From assembly GCA_964579305.1 (NCBI GenBank), contig CAZOGY010000075.1, positions 1-18,687 on the forward strand: a DNA stretch of 18,687 nucleotides, in the 5' to 3' direction. Positions 1 to 7,598 of the stretch are shown one piece after another; the first letter of the stretch is position 1; each line of letters starts with the position of its first letter. Position numbers and translations under genes: made by a program. The notes under the pieces were generated by a model, which was not told where the DNA came from, made no database searches, and was given only the letters and a program-made list of their open reading frames with translations. This DNA is from JBCBWG01 sp964579305 (lineage in GTDB: Bacteria > Pseudomonadota > Alphaproteobacteria > Rhizobiales > Hyphomicrobiaceae).

Positions 1-114
1 AACAACGTCAGACCTGTTGTGCGCCATTGGCGTTTGCCTCCCGGTTGCGGCGCGCCCGGCGCGCAAACGTGAATGACAAAAGCAACACTAGAAAAAAACA
101 TTTGCCCGTGTTCC

Positions 115-1005
115 TTAAGTTTCAGGGTTTTGCTCTGACCCCTCAGTCGACTGGTGGCAAATGTCTGAAACAGAACACGAGTTTGCATTGACCTCGAATA
201 TCGCGTCGCCTTCAAATTCACCGCGAATATCGTCGCGCGCGCACGAAAAAAGCGCTTGATCCAAAAATCTTGCCCCGTCGAAGTTTGGCGGTTCGCGGAA
301 CTCGCAGCTCAAGAAGTTTGCACCGGCTTTGAAGGTCGCCCCCGAGAAATCCACGGCCTTCATGAAGACCGTCTGCACCGCGAAAAACTGGCAAGCAAAC
401 AGGCCCCCTGCAAACGAGGCGGGCCCTTTGAACGTTGCGCCGGTTAATTCCGCTGACCGGCCGGTGACTTCGACGCCTTCAAAGTCGGCCATGGCAGCGA
501 ATTGGGAACTGGCAAAATCCAGTTGCTCCACAAAGCGCGCATGACGAAATGACGTTGCGCCATCAAACTTGGTGAAACTGATCGGACAGAATGATGCGCC
601 AAATCGCACGCCGTCAAAACGCGCTACGCCATAAAAGCGGCTGCGATTGAAGAATGCCACGTTGGAAAAGTCGGCTCCATCAAAGTTGGCGTCGCCTGGA
701 AACACGTAATTGGTAAAATAGAGTTCGCATTCTGGTTGCCACGGCTCCTCAAGCGACGAGAAGACCAACGCGGTTTTGTCCAACACACTGCCCGTCAGGT
801 CGTTGCCGGGGGTGCCCTCCCGCGACAGTTTCCACAGCCGTGCTGCGCGAAGCTGACGGCGTTCGTCGACCAACGGCTCGGCCCAAGCGTTCCAATGCGC
901 GCGCGCAAGGTCCAAAGCCGCCATGTGGGTCGCGCCGCCAGCGAGGGCATCGCGGAGCACGGCCAATGTATCATCGAGCAAAGCGTGGGATTGTCGACGG
1001 TCCAT
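115..1005 (-). CDS. Pentapeptide-repeat protein
   Basis: Encodes about 296 residues. From roughly residue 95 to 240 the protein carries degenerate A(D/N)F-type pentapeptide repeats (ANFDG, ADFSN, ARFDG, TKFDG, ARFVE, LDFAS, ADFEG, VDFSG, ANFLS, PNFDG), with Phe or Leu recurring every five residues. This is expected to fold as a right-handed beta-helix. The first 90 residues are non-repetitive and rich in Ala, Leu and Arg. There is no signal peptide or membrane segment. An in-frame ATG at 1107 would overlap the end of mtnP by 65 bases, so I prefer the ATG at 1005 (MDRRQSHALL), which follows the mtnP stop by 37 bases and probably shares its transcript. Family members range from gyrase-protecting proteins to proteins of unknown role; nothing here picks a function. 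The family call is secure and the start less so. Confidence 0.8.
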   Translation of the reverse strand: MDRRQSHALLDDTLAVLRDALAGGATHMAALDLARAHWNAWAEPLVDERRQLRAARLWKLSREGTPGNDLTGSVLDKTALVFSSLEEPWQPECELYFTNYVFPGDANFDGADFSNVAFFNRSRFYGVARFDGVRFGASFCPISFTKFDGATSFRHARFVEQLDFASSQFAAMADFEGVEVTGRSAELTGATFKGPASFAGGLFACQFFAVQTVFMKAVDFSGATFKAGANFLSCEFREPPNFDGARFLDQALFSCARDDIRGEFEGDAIFEVNANSCSVSDICHQSTEGSEQNPET

Positions 1006-1042
1006 CGCGCTACATTCCCCAACGTTGCTGCAATGGTCTGCC

Positions 1043-1918
1043 TCACCCGCCCAGGACGCGGCCGGCGACAGCGTCGAGTTTTGCAACGCGGTCCGGGTCA
1101 CGGGCATCAGGCGCGGTGATCAGGGCAACGTCGAGCGCGCGGTCAGACCCGATCGGGCAGGACTGGTGCTCACGCGGGAAAGATTTGCCAAGTTCAGCGA
1201 CCATCTTTTGCGCGTTGGCCGTGTTGCCCTTCATGACTTCGAGCACGGACGCGACATCGACGTGGGCGTGGTCGTCGTGCCAGCAGTCGTAGTCGGTCAC
1301 CATGGCAACGGTGCAGTAACAAATCTCAGCTTCGCGGGCGAGTTTGGCCTCGGGCATGTTGGTCATGCCGATCACGTCGCAGCCCCAGCCTTTGTAGAGG
1401 AAGCTTTCCGCGCGACTTGAAAATTGCGGACCTTCCATCGCCAGATACGTGCCGCCGCGGCGATAGGGAATGGTTGCAGCCTGGATTGCCTTTTCAACTT
1501 CGCCAACGAGCAGCGGGCTGACCGGATCGGCCATCGAGACGTGCGCGACGAGCCCGGTGCCAAAGAAGCTTTTTTCGCGCGCAAAGGTTCGGTCGATGAA
1601 TTGGTCGACCAGGACGAACGTGCCCGGCGCGAGTTCTTCTTTGAAAGACCCACAGGCTGAGACGGACACAAGGTCGGTGACGCCGGCCCGCTTCATGGCA
1701 TCGATGTTGGCGCGGTAGTTGATGTCGGTCGGTGAAATGCGGTGGCCGCGGCCGTGACGCGGCAGGAACCGGATCGGCAGCCCGTCAAGCTCAGCAAACA
1801 GGATCTCGTCGGACGGCGCGCCCCAGGGGCTGTCGACCTTGCGCCATTCAGCGGCCGAGATCCCCGGCAGGTCATAAAGCCCGCTGCCGCCAATGATGCC
1901 GAGAACTGCCTGCGTCAT
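1043..1918 (-). CDS. mtnP: S-methyl-5'-thioadenosine phosphorylase
   Basis: Encodes 291 residues, a normal length for the family. The enzyme cleaves methylthioadenosine, a by-product of polyamine and homoserine-lactone synthesis, with phosphate to give adenine and methylthioribose-1-phosphate. It belongs to the trimeric purine nucleoside phosphorylase fold. Visible motifs are the N-terminal phosphate-binding IIGGSGLYDL (8-17), PRHGRGH (53-59), the substrate-site segment GTYLAMEGPQFSSRAE (156-171), GMTNMPEA (184-191) and TDYDCWH (208-214). The last two are typical of MTA phosphorylases rather than of ordinary purine nucleoside phosphorylases. A GGAGGGG Shine-Dalgarno lies about eight bases before the ATG. 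It is downstream of petABC on the same strand but separated by a terminator at 2061-2092, so it is probably transcribed on its own together with the pentapeptide gene. A methylthioinosine phosphorylase is the main alternative. Confidence 0.93.
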   Translation of the reverse strand: MTQAVLGIIGGSGLYDLPGISAAEWRKVDSPWGAPSDEILFAELDGLPIRFLPRHGRGHRISPTDINYRANIDAMKRAGVTDLVSVSACGSFKEELAPGTFVLVDQFIDRTFAREKSFFGTGLVAHVSMADPVSPLLVGEVEKAIQAATIPYRRGGTYLAMEGPQFSSRAESFLYKGWGCDVIGMTNMPEAKLAREAEICYCTVAMVTDYDCWHDDHAHVDVASVLEVMKGNTANAQKMVAELGKSFPREHQSCPIGSDRALDVALITAPDARDPDRVAKLDAVAGRVLGG

Positions 1919-2060
1919 ATCTCACCCCTCCAAAGCTGTCGGCTGACATCTAAGCAAAAGCGGATGCCAAGGCGAGGGGGGATTGGTTGGCGATGTGTGC
2001 AGCACCGAACGCCAATCACCGCTGGGCACTCTGGAGGCGCCGGTCGCCGCGATGACCCAG

Positions 2061-2092
2061 AAAGCAAAAAGGCCCAGCGACGTGGGCCTTTT
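2061..2092 (-). terminator. Intrinsic terminator of petABC
   Basis: A perfect 10-base-pair stem (AAAAGGCCCA at 2067-2076 pairing with TGGGCCTTTT at 2083-2092) has a 6-base loop. Read on the minus strand it ends in TTTTTGCTTT. It lies 30 bases downstream of the petC stop, the expected place for the end of the bc1 operon, and before mtnP. On the plus strand the T-run is shorter and no gene ends nearby. Confidence 0.85.
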
Positions 2093-2122
2093 GAAGTCCT
2101 GCGTTGAGAGAAAGCGAAGCGC

Positions 2123-2995
2123 TTAGTGCTTCACGCCTTTCCAGACGAGCTTGTAGGAGATGTAGAGCAGCGCCGTCGTGATCAAGAGATACACGAGTGC
2201 AAGCCAACCCATTCGCTTGCGCACGTCATGGTGCGGGTTCGCGGCCCAGTACAGGAAAGCGGAAACGTCCTTGGCATAGTTGGAAACCGTGCCCGGCGTT
2301 CCGTCCGCATACTCAACTTGGCCGTCACCGTAGAACGGGTTTGGCATCGCGTACTGATTACCGGGGAACGCCACGTTGTAATAAAGGCCGTCCTGCAGCT
2401 CAAAGCCTTCAGGCGGCTCTTCGCGGTAACCGGTCAGAAGCGCATAAAGATAGTCGGCGCCACCTTCTTGGTAGCCCGTGACGATCTCCTTGCCCATGGT
2501 CAGCACATGCGTGATCACCCCTTCGGCATGCGGGATGCCGCGCGCGCTTGTAATCAACGAAAGGTCCGGCGGAACCGCACCGTTGTGGATCGAGCGTGCT
2601 TCGTTGTCGTTCTTGTAAAGCTTTGGGAACGTATCGGAGAGGCGCGCCGGGCGCTTCTCGATCTCGCCGGCCTCGTTGGGCAAGTCATCGACTTCATACT
2701 CGGCGGCAAGTTTCTTGACCTGGTCTTCTGGGAAGTTCGGGCCGCCCGGAGCAGCCAGCGACCGGAATGGGACGCGGCTGATGGCATGGCACGATGAACA
2801 GACTTCTCTGTAGACCTGGAAGCCGCGCTGGAGTTGTGCCTCGTCGAACTGTCCCAAGATCCCGGAAAAGGGCCAGGATTGCTTCTCGATCTTCGGTGCA
2901 TCGCCGGCAGCCATGGCACCGCTTGCCAGCGCAAGGCTGGCAAGCAGGCCGACCGCGGATACACGCACGATTTTGAGCGTACGCATCATCGTCAT
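2123..2995 (-). CDS. petC: Cytochrome c1 of the bc1 complex
   Basis: Encodes 290 residues. This is the membrane-anchored c-type heme subunit that takes electrons from the Rieske centre and passes them to soluble or membrane cytochrome c. Visible features are an N-terminal Sec signal with cleavage near residue 30 (GAMAA-G), the heme attachment motif CSSCH (C66, C69, H70), the probable axial Met217 in QYAMPNP, and a C-terminal transmembrane anchor (about 263-283) followed by a basic KLVWKGVKH tail. The ATG at 2995 follows AAGGA with five bases between; a second ATG two codons on is also possible. It starts 8 bases after the petB stop and is last in the operon. Cytochromes b and c1 are separate genes here, unlike the fused fbcH of Bradyrhizobium and relatives. 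Confidence 0.96.
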   Translation of the reverse strand: MTMMRTLKIVRVSAVGLLASLALASGAMAAGDAPKIEKQSWPFSGILGQFDEAQLQRGFQVYREVCSSCHAISRVPFRSLAAPGGPNFPEDQVKKLAAEYEVDDLPNEAGEIEKRPARLSDTFPKLYKNDNEARSIHNGAVPPDLSLITSARGIPHAEGVITHVLTMGKEIVTGYQEGGADYLYALLTGYREEPPEGFELQDGLYYNVAFPGNQYAMPNPFYGDGQVEYADGTPGTVSNYAKDVSAFLYWAANPHHDVRKRMGWLALVYLLITTALLYISYKLVWKGVKH

Positions 2996-3003
2996 CCTGG
3001 TCC

Positions 3004-4281
3004 TTATCGGTTTTCCGGCGCGGCGGGCACGGCGGCTGGTGCGCCGGCACCGGCACCACCTTTTCCGAGCACGGCTTCACTGATCGATCTCGGCATCTGC
3101 GATGGGGTCTCAAGGACGCCAACGACCGGCATGATGATCAAGAAGAACGCGAAGTAGTAGAGCGTGAACAGTCGCGCCCACCAGACATAAGCCCCTTCAG
3201 CCGGCATTGCGCCGAGGTAGCCCAGTGCCACGCACGAAAACGCGAATGCCCAGAAGAACCACTTGAAGATCGGGCGGTACTTGGTCGAGCGCACGCGCGA
3301 CGTGTCGAGCCATGGAATGAACAGCAGGATCAGAACGGCCGCGAACATGGCGATCACACCGCCAAGCTTGTCCGGGATCGCGCGCAGAATTGCGTAGAAC
3401 GGCAGGAAGTACCATTCCGGCACGATGTGCGCTGGCGTCACGAGCGGGTCAGCCGGAATATAGTTGTCGGCGTGGCCCAGATAGTCCGGCGCAAAGAACA
3501 CGAACCAGGCAAACAAGATCAGGAACACGGCAAGCGCGAACAGGTCCTTCATCACCGCGAATGGGCTCATCGGCACTGTGTCCGACGGGCTTTTCACATC
3601 AAGACCGGTCGGGTTGTTCTGCCCAGCCACGTGCAACGCCCAAACGTGCAAGATGACGAGGCCGAAGATCACGAACGGCAGCAGATAGTGCAGCGAGAAG
3701 AAGCGGTTCAACGTGACCTCGGTCACCGAGTACCCACCCCACAACCAGGTCACGATCGAATCGCCAACGAGTGGGATCGCCGAGAACAAGTTGGTGATCA
3801 CTGTCACGCCCCAAAAGCTCATCTGCCCCCAAGGCAGCGTATAGCCCAGGAACGCGGTCGCCATCATCGCAAGGAAGATGAACACACCGAGGATCCACAA
3901 TACTTCGCGCGGGGCTTTGTATGATCCGTAGTAAAGACCGCGGAAGATGTGCAGGTAGACCGCGATGAAGAACATCGACGCGCCGATCGCGTGCATCGGC
4001 TGGATCAACCAACCGTAGTTCACATTCCGGCGGATGTTCTGGACGCTGTCGAATGCGGCCGCCTCTGACGGGATGTAGTGCATCGCCAGCACGATACCGG
4101 TCACGATTTGCGCGACGAGGCAGAACGTCAGAATACCGCCGAACGTCCACATGTAGTTGAGGTTTTTCGGCGTCGGGAAGTCGACGAACTGATTGTGCAT
4201 CATCCGCATAAGCGGCAGACGCTCGTCCATCCACTTCGAAAACGGGCCCGAGGGCTGGTAGGTGTCAGCGTGTCCACTCAT
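3004..4281 (-). CDS. petB: Cytochrome b of the bc1 complex
   Basis: Encodes 425 residues with about eight transmembrane helices. It is the quinol-oxidising and quinone-reducing core of complex III in the inner membrane. The four heme-ligand histidines are H97, H111, H198 and H212, a 14-residue spacing in each pair and the same numbering as in Rhodobacter. The Qo-site PEWY motif is at 288-291 and is followed by FLPFYAILRAIPDKLGGV. The last 20 residues form a Gly/Ala/Pro-rich tail (GKGGAGAGAPAA) likely to be flexible and cytoplasmic. AGGGAG precedes the ATG by nine bases. It lies 27 bases after petA and 8 bases before petC, which supports one transcript. Confidence 0.97.
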   Translation of the reverse strand: MSGHADTYQPSGPFSKWMDERLPLMRMMHNQFVDFPTPKNLNYMWTFGGILTFCLVAQIVTGIVLAMHYIPSEAAAFDSVQNIRRNVNYGWLIQPMHAIGASMFFIAVYLHIFRGLYYGSYKAPREVLWILGVFIFLAMMATAFLGYTLPWGQMSFWGVTVITNLFSAIPLVGDSIVTWLWGGYSVTEVTLNRFFSLHYLLPFVIFGLVILHVWALHVAGQNNPTGLDVKSPSDTVPMSPFAVMKDLFALAVFLILFAWFVFFAPDYLGHADNYIPADPLVTPAHIVPEWYFLPFYAILRAIPDKLGGVIAMFAAVLILLFIPWLDTSRVRSTKYRPIFKWFFWAFAFSCVALGYLGAMPAEGAYVWWARLFTLYYFAFFLIIMPVVGVLETPSQMPRSISEAVLGKGGAGAGAPAAVPAAPENR

Positions 4282-4308
4282 TGGTGGCAGTCTCCCTAAA
4301 AAGGCTTG

Positions 4309-4848
4309 TTATCCGATCCTGACCGTCGTGTCGGAGACGAACTCGTAAGGCGGCACATCGAGGTTACGCGGCGCGGGACCTTTTCGGATGCGGCCTGACT
4401 GATCGTAATGCGAACCATGGCATGGGCAGAACCACCCGCCATATTCGCCCTTCACGTCACCAGCGGCCTGCCCTTTGGGAATGCAGCCCAGGTGCGTACA
4501 GATCCCGACCATGACAAGCCAGTTCTGGTGCCCGGCCTTGGTGCGATCCGCATCCGATTGTGGATCGGGCAAATCGCCGAGCGGCGTTTCAGTTGCAGCT
4601 TTAACTTCGTCTTCGGTCCGGTTGCGGATGAAAACGGGCTTGCCTTGCCACATCACGGTGATCGCCTGCCCGGTCTCGACCGGTGAGACGTCGACTTCGA
4701 TGGTTGAAAGCGCAACTGCCGTTGCGTCCGGGTTCATTTGCGCAATGAACGGCCACAACGTGACTGCGCCGCCAACAGCAAAGAACGCCGGTCCGGCGAG
4801 GATGAGCATGTCGCGCCGCGTCATACCCTCTTCAGCTTGCGTGGCCAC
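4309..4848 (-). CDS. petA: Ubiquinol-cytochrome c reductase Rieske iron-sulfur subunit (GTG start)
   Basis: Encodes 179 residues from the chosen GTG. It carries the [2Fe-2S] cluster that moves electrons from quinol at cytochrome b to cytochrome c1. The cluster motifs are CTHLGC (C117, H119, C122) and CPCHGS (C141, C143, H144); C122 and C143 would form the usual disulfide. The N-terminus has a Tat-like TRRDM (10-14) followed by a hydrophobic anchor (15-36), as in bacterial Rieske proteins. An in-frame ATG at 4989 would add 47 basic residues before the Tat motif. The GTG at 4848 sits five bases after a perfect AGGAGG and gives the usual family length, so I chose it. It is the first gene of petABC. 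Confidence 0.95.
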   Translation of the reverse strand: MATQAEEGMTRRDMLILAGPAFFAVGGAVTLWPFIAQMNPDATAVALSTIEVDVSPVETGQAITVMWQGKPVFIRNRTEDEVKAATETPLGDLPDPQSDADRTKAGHQNWLVMVGICTHLGCIPKGQAAGDVKGEYGGWFCPCHGSHYDQSGRIRKGPAPRNLDVPPYEFVSDTTVRIG

Positions 4849-4859
4849 AGTCACCTCCT
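4849..4859 (-). promoter_or_regulatory. Ribosome binding site deciding the petA GTG start
   Basis: Perfect AGGAGG (complement of 4854-4859) with a five-base spacer TGACT directly before the GTG codon at 4848-4846. No comparable site precedes the upstream ATG at 4989. Confidence 0.85.
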
Positions 4860-4872
4860 GTTTGATAACCCC

Positions 4873-4888
4873 GCGCACGATTGTGCGC
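4873..4888 (-). repeat. Inverted repeat in the petA leader
   Basis: GCGCAC and GTGCGC form a perfect 6-base-pair inverted repeat around a 4-base centre, beginning 14 bases upstream of the petA Shine-Dalgarno. It could be an operator half-site pair or an mRNA hairpin in the leader. The rest of the 351-base gap between petA and the divergent gene at 5200 shows no convincing gene. Confidence 0.4.
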
Positions 4889-5116
4889 AGTTGCCCACGT
4901 GAACGCCTTGATCCAAAGCTAAGCGCCACGGACATAAGCCGCCATGAGACGCGCTGACCCGCGTCTTTTCGCACCGTGATTGGGGCCATTCAACGCGACC
5001 AATGGACATTCGGTAAGATCCGGCTTTGCGAGCGACTTTCAGCACCGCGCGTTGCGATCCTGTCCGGGGGTGTCCGCGCTATGCCGTATCGTCATCGCCG
5101 CGGCGCTTTGCAGAAA

Positions 5117-5146
5117 TTGCGCGCGGATGCACGGTGACTTTATAGC
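5117..5146 (+). promoter_or_regulatory. Candidate sigma-70 promoter for the MBL gene and trmL
   Basis: TTGCGC (5117-5122) and TATAGC (5141-5146) are separated by 18 bases, giving a predicted start near 5153 and a leader of roughly 47 bases before the ATG at 5200. The -35 match is only moderate. This is a by-eye call in the divergent region between petA and the plus-strand genes. Confidence 0.35.
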
Positions 5147-5199
5147 GCGATGACCTCATATGCGATGCGCCACGGGCAGCCCAGACGCGAGGCGCGACC

Positions 5200-6108
5200 A
5201 TGAAGATCACCGGCTTTTCAACCGCGCGGTTCGCATCCTGGTTCCACGTCGAAGACCTCAACATCATGTTCGATTGCGGCGACGGCGCCGCAGCTCACCT
5301 TGGAAACAAGTGTTCCAGCGTCCAGCACGTGTTCCTCAGCCACGCAGACCGCGACCACATCGCCGGTCTGGTCCAGTTCTATCAGCTTGGCTCCAAGGGC
5401 GCGCCGCGCTTTTATTACCCCAAGGACAGCAGTTCATTCCCCGCGCTGCGGGACTTTTTGGAAGCGTTTGATCCGCGCTTGCCTCCGGCAGAATGGGTCG
5501 CCGTGGCGGCGGGTGACCGCATCGAGATCGGTCATAACCGCGCAGTGCTCGTTGGTGAAAACGATCATCTGACGATTGCCTCAGCCGGCGCGTATGCGGG
5601 ACTGACCAAGAGCCTGGATTTCAAAGTGGTTGAACGGCGCCATCATTTGAAAGCTGAGTTTCAAGGTCTTCCCGGATCGCAGCTTGCGGAACTGCGTGCG
5701 ACGCACGGTGAAGACTATCTGACCACGATCGAAGACCACGGCATTCTCGGTTATTCCGGTGATACGCCCGCTCTGGACGCGGCGAAATGGCACGGCAATG
5801 ATATTCTGTTCCACGAAGCCACGTTCATTGCGCCCGACCACGGCAAGCGGGGACATTCTGAACTCAGCGAGGTTCTTCATGCCGCTGCTAAAAGCGCTTT
5901 AAAGACACTCGTCCTGGTACATTTTTCAAATCGTTACGAGGACGCTGACATCTATGCCGCCGTACGCAAAGGGGCTGAAGCCGCAGGGTTGGACGCTCGC
6001 GTTCTGGTGGTACCCCCAAACCGGTTCATCGGCGACGTATTAGGTCAGGATGCCGCGTGGCCGATTGGGCAGAAAGCCCCCGCGCTCAAAAATCAAAGCG
6101 CCACGTAG
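5200..6108 (+). CDS. RNase Z-like metallo-beta-lactamase-fold hydrolase
   Basis: Encodes 302 residues. Several tRNase Z-type landmarks are visible in order: a DCGDGA turn (25-30), the metal motif region SHADRDHIAG (47-56), YSGDT (185-189), HEATF (205-209), GHSE (218-221) and HFSNRY (241-246). Tail motifs of this kind are characteristic of ribonuclease Z and its paralogues. The first metal motif is HxDxDH (H48, D50, D52, H53) rather than the HxHxDH of true tRNase Z. The canonical arrangement is therefore altered and tRNA 3'-end cutting should not be assumed. GAGG lies seven bases before the ATG. The gene ends 6 bases before trmL, so the two are probably co-transcribed. The fold call is firm; the substrate is unknown. 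Confidence 0.85.
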   Translation: MKITGFSTARFASWFHVEDLNIMFDCGDGAAAHLGNKCSSVQHVFLSHADRDHIAGLVQFYQLGSKGAPRFYYPKDSSSFPALRDFLEAFDPRLPPAEWVAVAAGDRIEIGHNRAVLVGENDHLTIASAGAYAGLTKSLDFKVVERRHHLKAEFQGLPGSQLAELRATHGEDYLTTIEDHGILGYSGDTPALDAAKWHGNDILFHEATFIAPDHGKRGHSELSEVLHAAAKSALKTLVLVHFSNRYEDADIYAAVRKGAEAAGLDARVLVVPPNRFIGDVLGQDAAWPIGQKAPALKNQSAT

Positions 6109-6114
6109 GTCGCC

Positions 6115-6588
6115 ATGCGCCTGGCTTTGTACCAGCCTGATATCCCTCAAAACACCGGCACGATCCTGCGCACAGCAGCCTGCCTGAATGTGCCGGTCGA
6201 TCTCATCGGCCCTGCCGGCTTTGATACTTCGGATGCTGCTTTCCGGCGTGCCGGTCTCGACTATGTGGCTGCGGCCGCTTTGACCCGCCATCTCGGCTGG
6301 GATGCGTTTTTATGCGCCCATGCAACGCGTGCCCAAGCGCGCCTGGTCCTGCTCACCACGAAAGCCGCGACCCGTCATGTCGATTTCGTGTTTCAGCCGG
6401 GCGACACGCTCCTGTTGGGCCGCGAAAGCGCCGGCGTACCCGATAGCGTTCACGAACGCGCCGATGCGCGTCTCACAATACCCATGCAACCCGGTATGCG
6501 ATCGCTCAACGTGGCCGTCGCCGCATCGATTGTGCTTGGCGAGGCGCTGCGTCAGTTGGAACGATGGCCGCGCGCGACCATTGACTAA
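6115..6588 (+). CDS. trmL: tRNA (cytidine(34)-2'-O)-methyltransferase
   Basis: Encodes 157 residues, the usual length for TrmL, a stand-alone SPOUT (trefoil-knot) methyltransferase. It uses S-adenosylmethionine to 2'-O-methylate the wobble base of certain leucine tRNAs. The three SPOUT motifs are clear: PDIPQNTGTILRTAA (8-22), the LLLGRESAGVPD segment (99-110), and RSLNVAVAASIVLGEALRQL (129-148), which forms the knot and the cofactor pocket. AGGT precedes the ATG within the 6-base gap to the upstream MBL gene. In many alphaproteobacteria a trmL gene lies close to petABC and hemF, which agrees with this context. Confidence 0.93.
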   Translation: MRLALYQPDIPQNTGTILRTAACLNVPVDLIGPAGFDTSDAAFRRAGLDYVAAAALTRHLGWDAFLCAHATRAQARLVLLTTKAATRHVDFVFQPGDTLLLGRESAGVPDSVHERADARLTIPMQPGMRSLNVAVAASIVLGEALRQLERWPRATID

Positions 6589-6646
6589 TCGCAAATAAAC
6601 ATTCGCATGGCCGCATATGAATGGCGCACCGGCGGGACGGCCATGC
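6581..6646 (+). promoter_or_regulatory. Candidate promoter and operator upstream of the persulfide dioxygenase
   Basis: TTGACT (6581-6586, across the trmL stop) is a good -35; the matching -10 near 6603-6608 is poor. Overlapping and downstream of it are two dyads. The first is ATTCGCAT (6601-6608) and ATATGAAT (6615-6622) around a 6-base centre, imperfect. The second is a perfect 9-base inverted repeat, GCATGGCCG (6605-6613) and CGGCCATGC (6638-6646), with 24 bases between. They lie upstream of the chosen start at 6688, so they can act as operator or leader structure. I cannot match them to a specific regulator. Confidence 0.4.
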
Positions 6647-6687
6647 TTGGCTCGCCCTGCGATGCAGCAACCATGAGGTGGCAAGTT

Positions 6688-7587
6688 ATGGCGCTTACCC
6701 GCACAAGCCCGTCGGCCGGGCAAGGTTCTGCCGAAGTCACCGGCTTCTACGAACCCGACACCGGCAGCATCCAATACGTGGTCGCGGACCTTGAAACGGG
6801 CAAAGCAGCGCTGATGGACGTTGTTCGCAATTTCGACCCGCGCAGCGCCCGCCTCAGCGATGAGAGCCTGGAAGAGGTACTGGCTTTTGTCCGCGCGCGT
6901 GGTTTCGACGTCGCCTGGATCTTGGACACTCACCCGCATGCCGACCACGTGATGGCGTCCGCCACTCTCAAAGACCGCCTTGGAGCGCCCAATGCCATCG
7001 GCGCGAAGGTCAAGGAGATCGCCGGCCTCTGGCGCGACTTTTACCACTTGCCGGATGCCTTTGCGCCGGAGGCTGACTTCGACCGGCTCTTTGAGGATGG
7101 CGACACGTTCGAAATCGGCAATCTGCCAGTCCGCGTGATGCTCTCCCCCGGCCACACGCTCGGTTCGATCACATACATCGTCGGCAATGACGCAGCCTTC
7201 GTCCACGACACATTCATGCAACCAGACTTCGGCACATCGCGCTGCGATTTCCCCGGCGGCTCCGCTGCGATGCTCTACGACAGCCTGCAGGCCATCCTCG
7301 CACTGCCCGACACAACACGCCTGTTCATTGGCCATGACTATGGCACGGACGAGCGGCCAGACCCGGCCTGGGAATCAACCGTTGCCGAACAACGCGCATC
7401 CAATAACCATATCGGCGGGGGCGTCGCGAAGGACGACTACGTTGCCTTGCGCGAAGCCCGTGACGCGAAATTGCCGCTGCCCGACCGGATGTTGCACGCA
7501 CTGCAACTCAACCTGCGCGCCGGTCGGCAACCCGAAGTTGAGGCCGACGGCCACAGCTACCTCAAAATCCCGCTGAACCGTTTTTAG
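6688..7587 (+). CDS. blh: ETHE1/Blh-type persulfide dioxygenase (metallo-beta-lactamase fold)
   Basis: Encodes 299 residues from the chosen start. The family uses one non-heme iron to oxidise glutathione persulfide to sulfite in sulfide detoxification. The metal motif THPHADH gives H82, H84, D86 and H87. It is followed by SPGHTLGS, the ligand Asp in FVHDTFM, and LFIGHDYG with the last His, the pattern of the ETHE1/Blh group. The ATG at 6688 has GAGGTGG about seven bases upstream. An earlier in-frame ATG at 6607 would add 27 residues unlike the family and run over the inverted repeat, so I rejected it. The rhodanese gene follows after 11 bases, an arrangement common in persulfide-oxidation operons. 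No BigR-type repressor is in the window. Confidence 0.88.
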   Translation: MALTRTSPSAGQGSAEVTGFYEPDTGSIQYVVADLETGKAALMDVVRNFDPRSARLSDESLEEVLAFVRARGFDVAWILDTHPHADHVMASATLKDRLGAPNAIGAKVKEIAGLWRDFYHLPDAFAPEADFDRLFEDGDTFEIGNLPVRVMLSPGHTLGSITYIVGNDAAFVHDTFMQPDFGTSRCDFPGGSAAMLYDSLQAILALPDTTRLFIGHDYGTDERPDPAWESTVAEQRASNNHIGGGVAKDDYVALREARDAKLPLPDRMLHALQLNLRAGRQPEVEADGHSYLKIPLNRF

Positions 7588-7598
7588 GAGTTGCAAGG

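Noticed and set aside
31..114. Possible terminator after the pentapeptide gene
   Set aside because: CGTTTGC/GCAAACG at 31-69 is a weak interrupted dyad without a T-run. The T-run on the minus strand at 92-98 follows only a 4-base-pair stem. The first 114 bases otherwise show nothing.
4940..4970. Possible FNR-type site upstream of petA (TTGA...ATCA on the minus strand)
   Set aside because: The half-site spacing is too wide and the halves deviate from TTGAT-N4-ATCAA.
6607..6687. Upstream ATG start for the persulfide dioxygenase
   Set aside because: It adds 27 residues not typical of the family and has no Shine-Dalgarno; the ATG at 6688 has GAGGTGG at good spacing.
6310..7335. Long minus-strand open frame opposite trmL and the persulfide dioxygenase
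   Set aside because: It overlaps two well-supported genes and shows no family motif.
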